From Mycobacterium sp. SM1 (GTDB lineage Bacteria; Actinomycetota; Actinomycetes; Mycobacteriales; Mycobacteriaceae), in NCBI RefSeq assembly GCF_018361265.1, contig NZ_JAFLNH010000001.1, positions 434,001 to 498,000 of the forward strand: a stretch of 64,000 nt of DNA. The letters run 5' to 3'. Below are positions 40,275 through 50,951 of this stretch, in pieces. Position 1 is the stretch's first letter; each line of letters begins with the position of its first letter. The notes under the pieces are model-generated. The model did not search any database. It was not told the origin of the DNA and saw nothing but the letters and a program-made list of their open reading frames with translations. A program made the position numbers and the translations under genes.

Positions 40275-40640
40275 GGCCATGAGAACTGCTGTGCTCTTCG
40301 GCTAGCTGATCGGCCAGCTGGGTTTCGGCGATGCTTCGACGAAGGCTCGGCGTTGACCGAGCGCACCTGATAGCCCAGCACCAACCGTTTCACCTATATG
40401 GCCACTTGCAGCTTCGAATCGGCTAGCCGCAGTTGATCTTTGTAGGTGACTCGCACATTGGCAATCAGTTGCCGATGGTAGTGATATCGGCGCCGAAGGG
40501 TTCCCGCAGAAACGGGACGCGGGCCTCTTTGAGGATCGTGGCCATCGTCGCGTGATTGATGTGCTGATACATGTCGACGTCCGACCAGCGCACCGGGACG
40601 GGTGCGACGAGCCCACGTGCTCACAAGGACGACCCTCGCC
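40275..40640 (-). pseudogene. Acyl-CoA thioesterase (Rv2475c-like), decayed
   Basis: The minus strand reads VPVRWSDVDMYQHINHATMA and ARVPFLREPFGADITTIGN, hits a frameshift, then LIANVRVTYKDQLRLADSKL and QVAI before a TAG stop, then after a deletion LGYQVRSVNAEP. These segments match in order a hotdog-fold thioesterase, with the catalytic Asp/His region DMYQHINHAT. At least one frameshift, one stop and one deletion disable it. In M. tuberculosis the intact gene directly follows gdh, the same position as here. Confidence 0.7.
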
Positions 40641-40664
40641 CGCCGACACACGAGATGACAGCGC

Positions 40665-43600
40665 TCACGCCGCGGGCCCTCGCCCGCTGGTGCGCGTCAT
40701 ACGGCGGATCTGTCGCGCAGCGACCGATAATGTCGCCAGGTCTTTCTGACCACTTTCGTAGATCTCGGTGAGCGTGCGCCGTGCCCGCTCCACCCGGGAG
40801 GCGTTGATGTGCTCCCACTCCGCGATTTTTTCTTCGCCGCTCTCATCCGGCTCCCCCACGGCGAGCACGTCGAAACACAGCGACCGCAGCGAGGCATAGA
40901 TATCGTCGCGAAGTGCCAAGCGCGCCAGCGAATGCCAACGGTCATCGCGAGGCAGCTCCGACACCGCGGTCAACAGCCCGTCGGCTCCCAGGTGGTCCAT
41001 CAGCGCGAAATAGGTATCGGCGACCTCGGCGGCGTCGATATCGGCGATATCACCGATGTCGATGATATCGAGCAAACTGTAGCGGTAGAGCCCGACGGCG
41101 ACCAGATATGCCAGATCCTCCGGAGCGCCTTGCCTGGTGAATTCGCGTGCCTCCTTTTCGACGATCGCCTTGTCGTCACCCCGCAACCACTGCGACATGC
41201 GCGGAGTCAACGCTTTGACCTTGCCCGCGAATCGGTTGATCTCGGCACCGACCGCCAGGGGCTGCGGACGGTAGTTGAGCAACCAGCGGCCGGCCCGGTC
41301 GATCAGCCGTCGGGTATCCAGCGTCATCCGGTCGGAGACCGCGACCGGCATGTCGACCGCTCGGATGCGCCGCCACAGCTCCCCCACCCCGAAAATCGCG
41401 TCGGTGGCAACATAGGTGCGCACGGCGTCAACCGGCTTGACCCCGACGTCTTCGGCGATCCGAAAGGCGTAGGTGATGCCGCAGGTGTTCACCAGATCGT
41501 TGACCAGCATGGTGGTGACGATTTCGCGGCGCAGCTGATGCGAGCGGATCTCCGGACCGAAACGCTCTCGCAGCGGCGAGGGAAAATACCGGGGCAACCG
41601 CGACGCGAAAACATCCTGATCCGGTAAGTCGGTGGCCAGCAGCTGGTCCTTGAGCGCCAACTTGACGTGGGCCATCAGCGTGGCCAGCTCGGGCGAGGTG
41701 AGGCCGATCCCGGCCTCGGCTCGGCGGCGAATCTCCTTGTCCGACGGCAGGCCCTCGAGTTGGCGGTTGAGCCCGCGCTCGGCCACCAACTCCTTGATCT
41801 GGCGCTCGTGGACGGGCAGCAGACTCTTCGCGTTGGCCCGGCTGACGCCCAGCACATCATTCTGATCGGCATTGTCGGCCAGCACCAGCTCGGCGACCTC
41901 GTCGGTCATCGACTCCAGCAGCGGGGCTCGGTCCTCGGGCCGGATCTTGCCCGCGGTGATCAGCGAGTCGATCAGGATTTTGATGTTGACCTCGTGGTCG
42001 GAGCAGTCCACGCCGGCGGAGTTGTCCAGCGCATCGGTGTTGATCCGGCCTCCGCACAGGTCGAACTCGACCCGGCCCAGCGCCGTCACACCCAGGTTGC
42101 CGCCTTCAACGATCACCTTGGCGCGCACCTGATTTGCGTTGACCCGCACGGTATCGTTGGCCCGGTCGCCGACGTCGGCGTCGGACTCGGTTTCCGCCTT
42201 GATGTAGGTGCCGATGCCGCCGTTGTAGAGCAGATCCACCGGCGCCTGCAGGATCGCCCGAATCAGGTTTGGCGGGGTCATCTCGCTGACCTGGTCCTTG
42301 ATGCCGAGGGCGGCCCGCACCTGCGCGCTGATCGGGATCGCCTTGTGCTCGCGGCTGTACACCCCGCCACCGTCGCTGATCAACGACTTGTCGTAGTCCT
42401 CCCAGCTGGAGCGGGGTAGTCCGAACATCCGTTTGCGTTCCTGCCAGGAGACCGCGGGATCGGGATTGGGGTCGAGGAAAATGTGCCGATGATCGAACGC
42501 GGCGAGCAGCCGGATGTGGTTGGAAAGCAGCATGCCGTTGCCGAACACATCGCCGCTCATGTCGCCGATGCCGACGACGGTGAAATCCTCGCGCTGGGGG
42601 TCGACACCCATTTCCCGGAAGTGCCGTTTGACCGCCTCCCAGGCGCCTCGTGCGGTGATACCCATCGCCTTGTGGTCATAACCCACCGACCCGCCGGAGG
42701 CGAAGGCGTCACCCAGCCAGAATCCGTAGGATTTGGCGACGTCGTTGGCGATGTCGGAGAACGTGGCGGTGCCCTTGTCGGCGGCCACCACCAGGTAGGC
42801 GTCATCGCCGTCGCGGCGCACCACCTCGGGTGGGGCGCTGACCTTCCCGGTGGCATGGTCGACGTTGTCGGTGACATCCAGCAGCCCAGAGATGAACAAC
42901 CGATAGCAGGCGACGCCTTCGTTGCGAACGGCCTCGCGGTCGGCCGCCGGGTCATCGGTGGGCGGTGGCGGCCGTTTGACGATGAACCCGCCTTTCGCGC
43001 CGACCGGCACGATGACGGCGTTTTTAACCTCTTGGGCCTTGGCCAGGCCGAGGATTTCGGTACGGTAGTCTTCCCGGCGGTCCGACCAGCGCAGGCCACC
43101 GCGCGCCACCCGGCCGAATCGCAGGTGCACGCCTTCGACCCGCGGCGAGTAGACGAAAATCTCGAACTTGGGGCGCGGCAGGGGGAGCTCATCGATTAGC
43201 TGCGCGTTGAGCTTCAGTGCCAGCACATTCTGTGCACGAGCCGAATTCTCCCGTGTCACAAAGTAATTCGTTCTCAGGGTGGCCTGAATCAGCGAAGCGA
43301 ATGCGCGTAGCACCCGGTCGGTGTCCAAACTCACCAGCGCGTCGATGTCCGCGGCCACCGCCGCAGCAGCCGCTTGCGCGTTGCGCCGCTTCGGCGAAGC
43401 CGAACGGTCCGGGTCGAACAGTGCCTCGAACAAGGCCACCAGTGACCGTGCGGTACGCGGGTTTTCATTAAGAATCGACTCGATATGCGACTGGCTGTAG
43501 GGGAAACCGGCCTGCCGCAGATATTTCGCGTAGGCGCGCAGCAGCATCACCTGCTGCCAAGTTAAATCGGCGCGCAGCACCAGCTCGTTGAACCGGTCGA

Positions 43601-45548
43601 CTTCGATGCGGCCCTCCCAGATCGCGGTGACCGCGTCGGCGAAACGGCCTGCGGTCGCTTCCCGCTCCGGCCCCGGGGGCGCCAGCGGAACGCCGGCCTG
43701 TGGCGTGATCTTGAACTGGTAGATCCACACCGGCAATCCGTCGGGCCGGGTCACGCTGAACGGCCGCTCTTCCAATACCACTACACCCATGGACTGCAGC
43801 ATCGGGAGCAGCTGGCTCAGCGAGGCCGTTTGCCCGCCCAGGTACCAGGTCAGTCGGGCGGTCTCACCATAGTCGTGGTCGGATAACACCAACTTCACCG
43901 AATCATGGCCGAGCTCTTGGATGATGGCGATGTCGTCGATGGCATCGGCCGGGGTGACGGCCTGCTTGTAGGCCTCGGAGAAGGCCGCCGCATAGTGCTC
44001 GGCCACGAGCTGGCCGATGGCGGCGCCGGCCGCCCCGATCAGCCGGTCCGACCAGGTTCGGGTGGCTTCGGTCAGTAACGCCTGGATACGGATCCGGTTG
44101 GCTTCCGAGGTGTCGACCGGCCCCGAACCTTCCGGCAGCTGGACCATGAAATGCAGCAGTGCCCAGGGTGATTCGGTGACGCGAGCGGTGAATTCCAGGC
44201 TGACCCCCCCGAACTCGCGCACCAGGATCTCTTCGATCTGCAAGCGAACGGCCGTGGTGTAGCGATCACGGGGCAAATACACCAGGCACGAGACGAAGTG
44301 CTCGAGCTTGTCGGCTCGCAGAAATAACAGTGTGCGCCGCTGCGATCCCAGATCCACCACAGCCTTCGCCATCTCCAGCAGCTGCTGCGCGCCCAGCGCG
44401 AAAAGCTCCGAGCGGGGCACGGTCTGGATGACGTCAAGCAGCAGCTGCGCCGGGTGGCCGGGGTCGGCTAATGCGAGCGCCTCACGAACCCGGCGCGAGA
44501 TTATCGGGATTTCCAGAACGTCGGCGTTGACCGCGGCGACGGTGAAAAGCCCGATGAGGCGGTGCTCGAAGACGCCGCCGTCGGCGATTTCGCGGACCGC
44601 GACGACATAGGGGTATGCCCCGAAGCGCAAGTAGCTGGACGCGGTGGTCTGCGCCAGCCCCAGCAGCCTGGTGTCATCGGTCAGCCGGGGGCGGGACGCT
44701 TTGCGGCTCCGCAGCACGCCGAGGCTGGTGGTGGCCTCCGCACCCGAGACCCGTCCGTCGCGCACCGGGCAGCGCTGGTAGCCCAGCAGCAGGAAATGCC
44801 CGTCGGCCAGCCAGCGCAACAGCGCGGCCACCTCCAGGCGGTCGGGGCCGGCGTAGCGACCGTCCGGATCGGTTTCGAGATCTCCGGTCAATTCCTTGAC
44901 GGTGCTGATCATCGCCGCCGAGTCCGCGGCGACCCGCTGGACGTCGGCGAGAACGCCGGGCAGTAGGCGTTCGACCTGCGCGAGGGCATCGCGGTCGACG
45001 TCCGGGGAGAGCTGGACGTGGATCCAGGCCTCCGCAACCGTTCCCGCTGCGCCGCCGGCCGTCGGCTGGACGCCGAGCAATTCTCCGTCAGGGCTGCGGC
45101 GGACGCCGAACACCGGGTTCATGATGCCCGTGTAGGCGACCCCAACCCGGTGCAGCAGCACCGTCACCGCGTCCATGAGCATGTCGCCGTGGTCGGTGAC
45201 GACCTGCAGCGCGGGTCCAAAGCCGCCCGGGTCGTCGGCCGGGTAGACCGCCACCCGGCTCTCCCCGGCGGGCCGGTGTTGGGCCAAGCGGTAGTGCGCG
45301 CGCAGCAGGGCCGGCGCCACGGGCGCGGTAGGTACCGACTGGCCGGGCTCGGGGGGCGGCCGCTCGGACTCGTCGCGGCGCGAACCGCAATAGGCATCGC
45401 GGTAGGCCTGGGACACCCATCCCGGAATGTCTTCGGTGCGGGTGAGCGCGGTCCACTCAACCGCTGCCTTAAGGCCGCTCCGGCCCGGCGGCGACGCTGG
45501 CTGTGCAGCAGCCGGGCAATCCGCCCCGGCCCCCGGATCCACCGTCAT
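40665..45548 (-). CDS. gdh: NAD-dependent glutamate dehydrogenase (180-kDa class)
   Basis: A 1627-residue L_180 glutamate dehydrogenase that oxidises glutamate to 2-oxoglutarate. The long N-terminal regulatory region holds ACT-like domains (residues about 50-600). The catalytic domain shows [36 protein letters not shown] with the catalytic Lys, [15 protein letters not shown] and the Rossmann region [19 protein letters not shown] helical C-terminal domain ends near [10 protein letters not shown]. Length matches Rv2476c (1624). ATG 45548 follows AGGAG. In mycobacteria the enzyme is controlled by GarA and PknG. Confidence 0.97.
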   Translation of the reverse strand: MTVDPGAGADCPAAAQPASPPGRSGLKAAVEWTALTRTEDIPGWVSQAYRDAYCGSRRDESERPPPEPGQSVPTAPVAPALLRAHYRLAQHRPAGESRVAVYPADDPGGFGPALQVVTDHGDMLMDAVTVLLHRVGVAYTGIMNPVFGVRRSPDGELLGVQPTAGGAAGTVAEAWIHVQLSPDVDRDALAQVERLLPGVLADVQRVAADSAAMISTVKELTGDLETDPDGRYAGPDRLEVAALLRWLADGHFLLLGYQRCPVRDGRVSGAEATTSLGVLRSRKASRPRLTDDTRLLGLAQTTASSYLRFGAYPYVVAVREIADGGVFEHRLIGLFTVAAVNADVLEIPIISRRVREALALADPGHPAQLLLDVIQTVPRSELFALGAQQLLEMAKAVVDLGSQRRTLLFLRADKLEHFVSCLVYLPRDRYTTAVRLQIEEILVREFGGVSLEFTARVTESPWALLHFMVQLPEGSGPVDTSEANRIRIQALLTEATRTWSDRLIGAAGAAIGQLVAEHYAAAFSEAYKQAVTPADAIDDIAIIQELGHDSVKLVLSDHDYGETARLTWYLGGQTASLSQLLPMLQSMGVVVLEERPFSVTRPDGLPVWIYQFKITPQAGVPLAPPGPEREATAGRFADAVTAIWEGRIEVDRFNELVLRADLTWQQVMLLRAYAKYLRQAGFPYSQSHIESILNENPRTARSLVALFEALFDPDRSASPKRRNAQAAAAAVAADIDALVSLDTDRVLRAFASLIQATLRTNYFVTRENSARAQNVLALKLNAQLIDELPLPRPKFEIFVYSPRVEGVHLRFGRVARGGLRWSDRREDYRTEILGLAKAQEVKNAVIVPVGAKGGFIVKRPPPPTDDPAADREAVRNEGVACYRLFISGLLDVTDNVDHATGKVSAPPEVVRRDGDDAYLVVAADKGTATFSDIANDVAKSYGFWLGDAFASGGSVGYDHKAMGITARGAWEAVKRHFREMGVDPQREDFTVVGIGDMSGDVFGNGMLLSNHIRLLAAFDHRHIFLDPNPDPAVSWQERKRMFGLPRSSWEDYDKSLISDGGGVYSREHKAIPISAQVRAALGIKDQVSEMTPPNLIRAILQAPVDLLYNGGIGTYIKAETESDADVGDRANDTVRVNANQVRAKVIVEGGNLGVTALGRVEFDLCGGRINTDALDNSAGVDCSDHEVNIKILIDSLITAGKIRPEDRAPLLESMTDEVAELVLADNADQNDVLGVSRANAKSLLPVHERQIKELVAERGLNRQLEGLPSDKEIRRRAEAGIGLTSPELATLMAHVKLALKDQLLATDLPDQDVFASRLPRYFPSPLRERFGPEIRSHQLRREIVTTMLVNDLVNTCGITYAFRIAEDVGVKPVDAVRTYVATDAIFGVGELWRRIRAVDMPVAVSDRMTLDTRRLIDRAGRWLLNYRPQPLAVGAEINRFAGKVKALTPRMSQWLRGDDKAIVEKEAREFTRQGAPEDLAYLVAVGLYRYSLLDIIDIGDIADIDAAEVADTYFALMDHLGADGLLTAVSELPRDDRWHSLARLALRDDIYASLRSLCFDVLAVGEPDESGEEKIAEWEHINASRVERARRTLTEIYESGQKDLATLSVAARQIRRMTRTSGRGPAA

Positions 45549-45597
45549 GCAGCCTGCTCCTGACTCAGCGCTAGCACCAGCGCCGGCACCGCAGACA

Positions 45598-47274
45598 TTA
45601 GTCGCGGGTGAGCTTGCGGTGGGTCACCCGGTGCGGACGGGCCGCTTCAGCACCGAGCCGCGCCACCTTGTTTTCCTCGTACGCGTCGAAGTTGCCTTCG
45701 AACCAGAACCATTTGGCCTCGTTGTCCTCGTCACCCTCCCACGCCAGGATGTGCGTGCAGATCCGGTCGAGAAACCACCGATCGTGCGAGGTGACCACTG
45801 CGCAGCCGGGGAAGTTGACCAGCGCATTCTCCAGGGAGCCCAGGGTCTCGACATCAAGGTCGTTCGTCGGCTCGTCGAGCAGGATCAGGTTCCCGCCCTG
45901 CTTGAGGGTGAGCGCGAGGTTAAGGCGGTTGCGTTCACCGCCGGAGAGCAGACCCGCGGGTTTCTGCTGGTCAGACCCCTTAAAACCGAACGCCGCCACG
46001 TAGGCGCGCGACGGGATCTCGGTGCGTCCCACCTCGATGTGGTCCAACCCGCCGGACACCACTTCCCACACCGTCTTGGTGGGGTCGATGCCGGCGCGGT
46101 CCTGGTCGACGTAGCTGATCTTGACGGTTTCGCCGACCCGCACGGTGCCGCTGTCGGGTTGCTCAAGCCCCACGATGATCTTGAACAGGGTGGTCTTCCC
46201 GACCCCGTTGGGACCGATGACACCCACGATGCCGTTGCGGGGCAGGCTAAAGGAGAGGTCCTTGATCAAGGGGCGGCCGTCGTAACCCTTGTCGAGGTGC
46301 TCGACTTCGACGACGACGTTGCCCAAGCGGGGCCCGGCCGGGATCTGGATCTCCTCGAAATCCAGCTTGCGGGACTTCTCTGCCAGGGCGGCCATTTCCT
46401 CATAGCGCTGCAGCCTTGCCTTGCCCTTGGCCTGCCGCGCCTTTGCTCCGGAACGGATCCAGGCCAGCTCTTCCTGCAGCCGCTTCTGCAACTTGGCGTC
46501 CTTGCGGCCCTGCACCGCGAGCCGCTCGGCCTTTTTCTCCAGGTAGGTGGAGTAGTTGCCCTGGTAGGGATACGCGTGGCCGCGATCGAGCTCCAGGATC
46601 CATTCGGCGACGTTGTCGAGGAAGTAGCGGTCGTGTGTCACCGCCAGGATCGCCCCTTTGTAGGCGGCCAGGTGCTGTTCGAGCCACTTCACGCTTTCGG
46701 CGTCCAGGTGGTTGGTCGGCTCGTCGAGCAAGAGCAGGTCAGGTTTGGACAGCAGTAGCCTGCACAGCGCCACCCGGCGGCGCTCGCCGCCGGAGAGTTG
46801 GCTGACCGGGTCGTCAGGCGGCGGGCAGCGCAGCGCGTCCATCGCCTGCTCGAGCTGCGAGTCCAGATCCCACGCGTCGGCGTGGTCCAACTCCTCCTGC
46901 AACCGGCCCATCTCTGCCATCAGGTCGTCGGAATACTCGGTGGCCATCAGCTCGGCGATCTCGTTGAAGCGGTCAAGCTTAGCCTTGATATCGCCCACAC
47001 CCTCCTCGACGTTGCCGCGAACGGTCTTCGCCTCATTCAGCGGCGGCTCTTGCAAGAGAATCCCGACGGTGGCGCCCGGAGCCGGGAAAGCCTCACCGTT
47101 GTTAGGCGTGTCCAGGCCGCCCATGATCCGCAGCAGGCTCGATTTGCCGGCGCCGTTAGGGCCGACGACGCCGATCTTGGCGCCCGCGTAGAAGCTCAGC
47201 GTGACATCGTCGAGGATCACCTTCTCGCCGTACGCCTTGCGGACTTTCTTCATCGTGTAGATGAACTCAGCCAT
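45598..47274 (-). CDS. ettA: Energy-dependent translational throttle EttA (ABC-F)
   Basis: A 558-residue ABC-F protein with two nucleotide-binding domains and no membrane segment; it acts at the ribosomal E site. First Walker A is [19 protein letters not shown], signature [17 protein letters not shown] and Walker [13 protein letters not shown]; the second set is [32 protein letters not shown] and [12 protein letters not shown]. The arm insert and linker ([20 protein letters not shown]) match EttA. ATG at 47274; no strong SD. Orthologue of Rv2477c. Confidence 0.96.
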   Translation of the reverse strand: MAEFIYTMKKVRKAYGEKVILDDVTLSFYAGAKIGVVGPNGAGKSSLLRIMGGLDTPNNGEAFPAPGATVGILLQEPPLNEAKTVRGNVEEGVGDIKAKLDRFNEIAELMATEYSDDLMAEMGRLQEELDHADAWDLDSQLEQAMDALRCPPPDDPVSQLSGGERRRVALCRLLLSKPDLLLLDEPTNHLDAESVKWLEQHLAAYKGAILAVTHDRYFLDNVAEWILELDRGHAYPYQGNYSTYLEKKAERLAVQGRKDAKLQKRLQEELAWIRSGAKARQAKGKARLQRYEEMAALAEKSRKLDFEEIQIPAGPRLGNVVVEVEHLDKGYDGRPLIKDLSFSLPRNGIVGVIGPNGVGKTTLFKIIVGLEQPDSGTVRVGETVKISYVDQDRAGIDPTKTVWEVVSGGLDHIEVGRTEIPSRAYVAAFGFKGSDQQKPAGLLSGGERNRLNLALTLKQGGNLILLDEPTNDLDVETLGSLENALVNFPGCAVVTSHDRWFLDRICTHILAWEGDEDNEAKWFWFEGNFDAYEENKVARLGAEAARPHRVTHRKLTRD

Positions 47275-47576
47275 GCCGCAGTGTTACCTCTCTGGTCTGC
47301 ACGATTGCTCTGGTCTGCACGATTGCTCTGGTCTGCACGATTGCCCCGGACCATCCTAGGCGCGACGCAACCGCACACCGCGACTCGGTTGTCCTGTCCG
47401 GCGGCTTCGCGGCGTGTGGGTGTGCCGGCAGGCAGCGTGTCCGCGTTTTGGGTTTTGAGCTGGGCGTCACCACGAGCTGTCGCCGATTGGTGCATTGCCG
47501 ACGTGGTCTCCCGACGACAAGACGCCCGTCACCGCCGGCTCCCCGGCGCATGGCCTCGCGGCTGCGGTGCAGGCCG
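47275..47576. promoter_or_regulatory. 302-bp region between the P450 gene and ettA, with an 18-bp tandem repeat
   Basis: Holds the ettA promoter and leader (both genes read minus, so this region lies between ettA and the 3' end of the upstream P450 gene). The notable feature is the 3 x 18-bp repeat 16 bp before the ettA start. No gene is seen. Confidence 0.5.
47290..47343. repeat. 3 x 18-bp perfect tandem repeat upstream of ettA
   Basis: Three identical copies of CTCTGGTCTGCACGATTG (plus strand) at 47290-47307, 47308-47325 and 47326-47343, starting 16 bp upstream of the ettA ATG. The array falls within the leader or core promoter and looks like a VNTR. Confidence 0.97.
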
Positions 47577-48761
47577 TTACGGCTGGCGGAAGATCATCGG
47601 CAAGTACAGCGGACCGCGGATTGCCGGGGTGTCGCGCCACGTCGCCGGCCCGGCCAAGACGGGATCGCGGGCCAGGATCTGGCGCAGCGCCACCGTAGTT
47701 TCCAGTCGCGCCAGAGCCGCACCGAGACAGTAATGCGCACCGTATCCGAATGCCAGCGGTGCCGGTCCCGTCCGGCTCGGCTGGAACTGGTTAGGCTCAT
47801 CGAAAATACCTGGATCACGGTTGGCAGCGGCGATGACAACGACAGCGTGTTCACCGCAGGCTATTTCGGTACCGCCAATTACTTGCTCGTCGGTCGCGCT
47901 GCGCGCCGTGGCCTGTACCGGGCCATCGAGCCGGAGCAGTTCGTCGATGAGCGACGGGTCGGCCGGATCGAGAGCGTCAACGAGGCGGATGCCGTCAGCA
48001 TCAGCCTCTAACAGCCGGATCATGGCGGCGCCCAGTAGATTTGCCGTCGTTTCATGGCCGGCGACGGCAATCAGGATGGCGGTGATGACGACCTCATCGA
48101 GACGCAGGTCCGGGTCCGAGGCGATGAAGCTGAGGAGGTCATCACCAGGGCGGCGGCGGCGCTCGGCGGCCACGGGAAGAAACTCGGTCACGAGTGTCGC
48201 CGAGGCTGCAGCGCCGGCTTTGATCTCCTCAGGGTCGGCGAGCGCACCCAGCATCCGAATGATCGCGGGTGATTGCTCGCGAACGAGTTTTGAGGCTTCG
48301 GCGTCCAGGCCCAGCCATTCCCCGACAACCGCGATCGGCAGCGGCTGGGCGATGTCGGCCATAAAGTCGAACACCTTGCCTGTCGTGGGGTGCTCGGTGA
48401 CGGACGCGGAGATGGCTTCGACGCCGGCAGTAAGGCCGGTGAGAAAGGAGCTGGTGAACACGTCGCGCACCGATCCGCGCAACCGGGTATGGCCGGCTCC
48501 GTCGGCGAACAGCATGGACCGCTCGACCAGATCTGAACCGAGCGCATCAAACGCCGCCCGGGCATTGGGGTTGGCCAGCGGGTCACTGCTCCACCCCGAT
48601 CCGCCGAGTACTTGGCGCGCGGCGTCGTAGCCGAGAACGAGCCAGGCTTGGGCGGTTTCATCCCACACCACGTTGCCGTCGCGGCGGCGGCGCTCGTAGA
48701 ACGGATAGGGATCGGCTGCGTCCCACGGCAGGCGTGGTGCTGTGGTGCTACGGGTGATCAT
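47577..48761 (-). CDS. Cytochrome P450
   Basis: A 394-residue monooxygenase. The I-helix motif is AVAGHETTANLLGAAM (about residue 225), the ExxR motif is in DELLRLDGPVQATARSA, and the haem ligand Cys is in LAFGYGAHYCLGAALARLE (about 335). The distal and C-terminal parts are complete. ATG 48761 (MITRSTTAPRLPWDAADPYP) gives the usual P450 start; it overlaps the end of the AarF-kinase gene by 14 bp, indicating an operon. I cannot name the CYP family or substrate. It has no counterpart at this location in M. tuberculosis as I recall. Confidence 0.93.
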   Translation of the reverse strand: MITRSTTAPRLPWDAADPYPFYERRRRDGNVVWDETAQAWLVLGYDAARQVLGGSGWSSDPLANPNARAAFDALGSDLVERSMLFADGAGHTRLRGSVRDVFTSSFLTGLTAGVEAISASVTEHPTTGKVFDFMADIAQPLPIAVVGEWLGLDAEASKLVREQSPAIIRMLGALADPEEIKAGAAASATLVTEFLPVAAERRRRPGDDLLSFIASDPDLRLDEVVITAILIAVAGHETTANLLGAAMIRLLEADADGIRLVDALDPADPSLIDELLRLDGPVQATARSATDEQVIGGTEIACGEHAVVVIAAANRDPGIFDEPNQFQPSRTGPAPLAFGYGAHYCLGAALARLETTVALRQILARDPVLAGPATWRDTPAIRGPLYLPMIFRQP

Positions 48762-50169
48762 GGGGCTCCAATCCGTACGGCAGGCCACGGGCACGGACCC
48801 AGGCGTCGTGCTGCTTGCCCAATGGCGTGATCGGCTTAGCGACTCCGTCCAGGTCGTCAATGCTCGACCGTATGTAGACCGTCGCTCCTAAGATTGCGCA
48901 TATCGGGTTCAGGATGAGGTTGAGCCGGGGGAAGAAGACCAAGTCATCAGGCGCCGACAGGCGGCGAAGCGGGTGATCGGGCGGACGGATATCGATCAGG
49001 GCGCGGATGGCACGTTGTGAGGTGTCCCGGGTAAAGGTGACCGGCTGGGGCGCGAGCACCTCATAGAGCAGCTCAGCCATCCACCGGTATGCCTCGTCCA
49101 CGGACAGTGTGAAACCTCCTGCGAAGTAACCTAACTCGGCCATCAGATCGTGCAGGTCGCGCTTGCGTCCGTCGATGGCTGCGCGAACCATCCCGACGAA
49201 CCTGCGGCGCGCGCGCTCAGGCAGCACCTTGACACAGCCGAAGTCGACGAATCCGACGCTCCCGTCCGAACCGAACCGGTAATTCCCCGGATGGGGATCG
49301 GCGTTGAACAGGTTCGCGTGCCGGTAAGAACCCCCGACAAACCGCCCGATCACCTCTACCCAGGTGTTCTTCAGGTCTTGGTCGGCATGTTGCGCCGCGG
49401 CCCAGTCCATTCCGTCGAGATAGGTCATGGTCAGCACCCGATCACCGGAGGCTTCACGAACGACCTCTGGTACCCGGATAAACGGGTGGCCGCGGTAGAG
49501 CTCGCTGAACGCGGTGATGTTGGCGGCCTCATGGCGGTAATCGATTTCCTCGGTGATGCGCGCGGCGATCTCCCGGGTCATCTGTCGTAGATCCGGCTGC
49601 ATCCCGGTACCTGACGCGGATGCGGCGAACCGGACGAAGGTCGCCAGCAGTTCGGCGTTAGCCAGATCGTCGCGGATCGCCTCTGCCACACCGGGGTACT
49701 GAATCTTGACCGCTACCTCGCGGCCGTCGTGCAGCACCGCACGGTGGACCTGGCCGATGGAGGCGGCCGCCATCGGCTCGGCGGTGAACTCGGCGAAGAC
49801 CTCGTCGACGGGCCGGCCAAGATCGGCGTGCACTAGTTCCTCCGCTAAGGCCCGATCCATGGGCGGCGCATCGGCCTGCAGCCGAGACAGAGCTTTCTGG
49901 TAGGGCGAATAGCCGCCGTTACCAATTGAACTGGCGTCCAGCATGGACAACACCTGGGCGGCCTTCATGAGCACGCCTTTGGAGTGACCGAGTAGCTCGG
50001 TGTATCGCTCGGCGGTGCGTTCGTGGAAGCGTTGTACAGCGCCGGTCTCGCCGGTCCTCTCTCGCAGGGCGGCCACCATCCGCCCGCCCACGGCACGCGC
50101 GGTGAACCCGGCCAGCGGCATGGTGCGGCGGACTCGACCACGAGGCACCGGATCCTGCCTGCCCGCCAC
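48748..50169 (-). CDS. ABC1/UbiB (AarF) family atypical kinase
   Basis: A 473-residue member of the ABC1/ADCK family. The Ala-rich loop is EPMAAASIGQVHRAVLHDG (about residue 135), followed by the Lys of VAVKIQYPGVAEAI, the ExD-type region, the catalytic loop region HANLFNADPHPGNYRF and the metal-binding VGFVDFGCVKVLP (DFG). The family KxGQ motif appears as LMKAAQVLSMLDASS, i.e. Gly to Ala. Relatives act in quinone metabolism; the job here is unknown, but it is translationally overlapped with the P450 and divergent from a TetR gene, so the three form one module. Confidence 0.88.
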   Translation of the reverse strand: MAGRQDPVPRGRVRRTMPLAGFTARAVGGRMVAALRERTGETGAVQRFHERTAERYTELLGHSKGVLMKAAQVLSMLDASSIGNGGYSPYQKALSRLQADAPPMDRALAEELVHADLGRPVDEVFAEFTAEPMAAASIGQVHRAVLHDGREVAVKIQYPGVAEAIRDDLANAELLATFVRFAASASGTGMQPDLRQMTREIAARITEEIDYRHEAANITAFSELYRGHPFIRVPEVVREASGDRVLTMTYLDGMDWAAAQHADQDLKNTWVEVIGRFVGGSYRHANLFNADPHPGNYRFGSDGSVGFVDFGCVKVLPERARRRFVGMVRAAIDGRKRDLHDLMAELGYFAGGFTLSVDEAYRWMAELLYEVLAPQPVTFTRDTSQRAIRALIDIRPPDHPLRRLSAPDDLVFFPRLNLILNPICAILGATVYIRSSIDDLDGVAKPITPLGKQHDAWVRARGLPYGLEPHDHP

Positions 50170-50203
50170 GGCGACCTCCTAGCGGCACCTCGACATAGCC
50201 GTT

Positions 50204-50238
50204 AAAGTATTCAGTTGTTCATGCTAAGTGGATACTTT
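50204..50238. promoter_or_regulatory. Palindromic operator between the AarF-kinase and TetR genes
   Basis: AAAGTATTCAGTT (50204-50216) and TAAGTGGATACTTT (50225-50238) form an imperfect palindrome: perfect outer arms AAAGTAT/ATACTTT and 11 of 13 positions symmetric. It lies in the 79-bp gap between divergent starts, just upstream of the TetR ribosome-binding site. This is the standard place for a TetR operator controlling both directions. Confidence 0.75.
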
Positions 50239-50248
50239 GGGGAGGTCA

Positions 50249-50884
50249 ATGCAAGCGGCGTCAACCCGAGAACGCCTGGTCACCGAGGCAATGCGACTCT
50301 TCAGCGAGCGGGGATACCAGGCGACCAGCGTCGCGGAGATCGAGGCCGCGGCAGGGCTGGCACCGGGCTCGGGTGCCCTATACCACCACTTCAAGTCGAA
50401 GCAGGAGCTCCTAGAAGCCGGCATCGACCGGCAACTGGACCGCCGCCGTGCCATGCACGATATCCGCGCGTTGTTCGCCGGGCTGGGCGACCTGCGCAGC
50501 GAGCTCACCATGCTGGGCCGGTATGTGCTGAGCGTGCTCGATGAAGAATCCCAGCTGCTGAAGATCGCCTCCCGAATTCCCTCGGATCGGTCGGCACGAC
50601 TCATCGACGCTTACGCTGCGCTGTTCGACGGCCTTTACGCCGAACTGGCCGATTGGATAAGGGGCTGGGTCCCGAGCATTGGCCAGCAGGACGCCCGGAT
50701 CATCGCTGCCATCGGCGTCAACGCACTCCACGGCAAACGGGTAGCCGGTGATCTGTTTCGCATGCCGCAAGCAGACATACCCGACGAGCAATACATCGCG
50801 GAGTGGACGGCACTGCTCGCCAGCCGGATCGATGCTGTGCGCAAGAAGGGCGATGGCAATGATGGCAAGAAGGGCGGTGAATAA
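50249..50884 (+). CDS. TetR-family transcriptional regulator
   Basis: A 211-residue regulator. The HTH domain is RERLVTEAMRLFSERGYQAT through GLAPGSGALYHHFKSKQELL (residues 6-55), followed by an all-helical ligand-binding domain. ATG 50249 follows GGGGAGG; a GTG seven codons upstream lies inside the operator palindrome and is unlikely. It is divergent from the AarF-kinase/P450 operon and very probably represses it and itself. The C-terminus is Lys/Gly-rich (KKGDGNDGKKGGE). Confidence 0.92.
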   Translation: MQAASTRERLVTEAMRLFSERGYQATSVAEIEAAAGLAPGSGALYHHFKSKQELLEAGIDRQLDRRRAMHDIRALFAGLGDLRSELTMLGRYVLSVLDEESQLLKIASRIPSDRSARLIDAYAALFDGLYAELADWIRGWVPSIGQQDARIIAAIGVNALHGKRVAGDLFRMPQADIPDEQYIAEWTALLASRIDAVRKKGDGNDGKKGGE

Positions 50885-50951
50885 CCCGCGGCCCGGTCGC
50901 CGTGTCTGACGGCCGTGCAGTGTGTGGGAGCCTTGCCGGGGTTCGTCCCGG

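Noticed and set aside
40140..40290. Short minus-strand frame LLDQAVVGVTSARLVIDGDL after the thioesterase remnant
   Set aside because: Looks protein-like but I cannot assign a family or a start, and it is within decayed DNA.
47290..47343. CRISPR array
   Set aside because: The 18-bp units are directly adjacent with no spacers; it is a simple tandem repeat. No cas genes are in the window.
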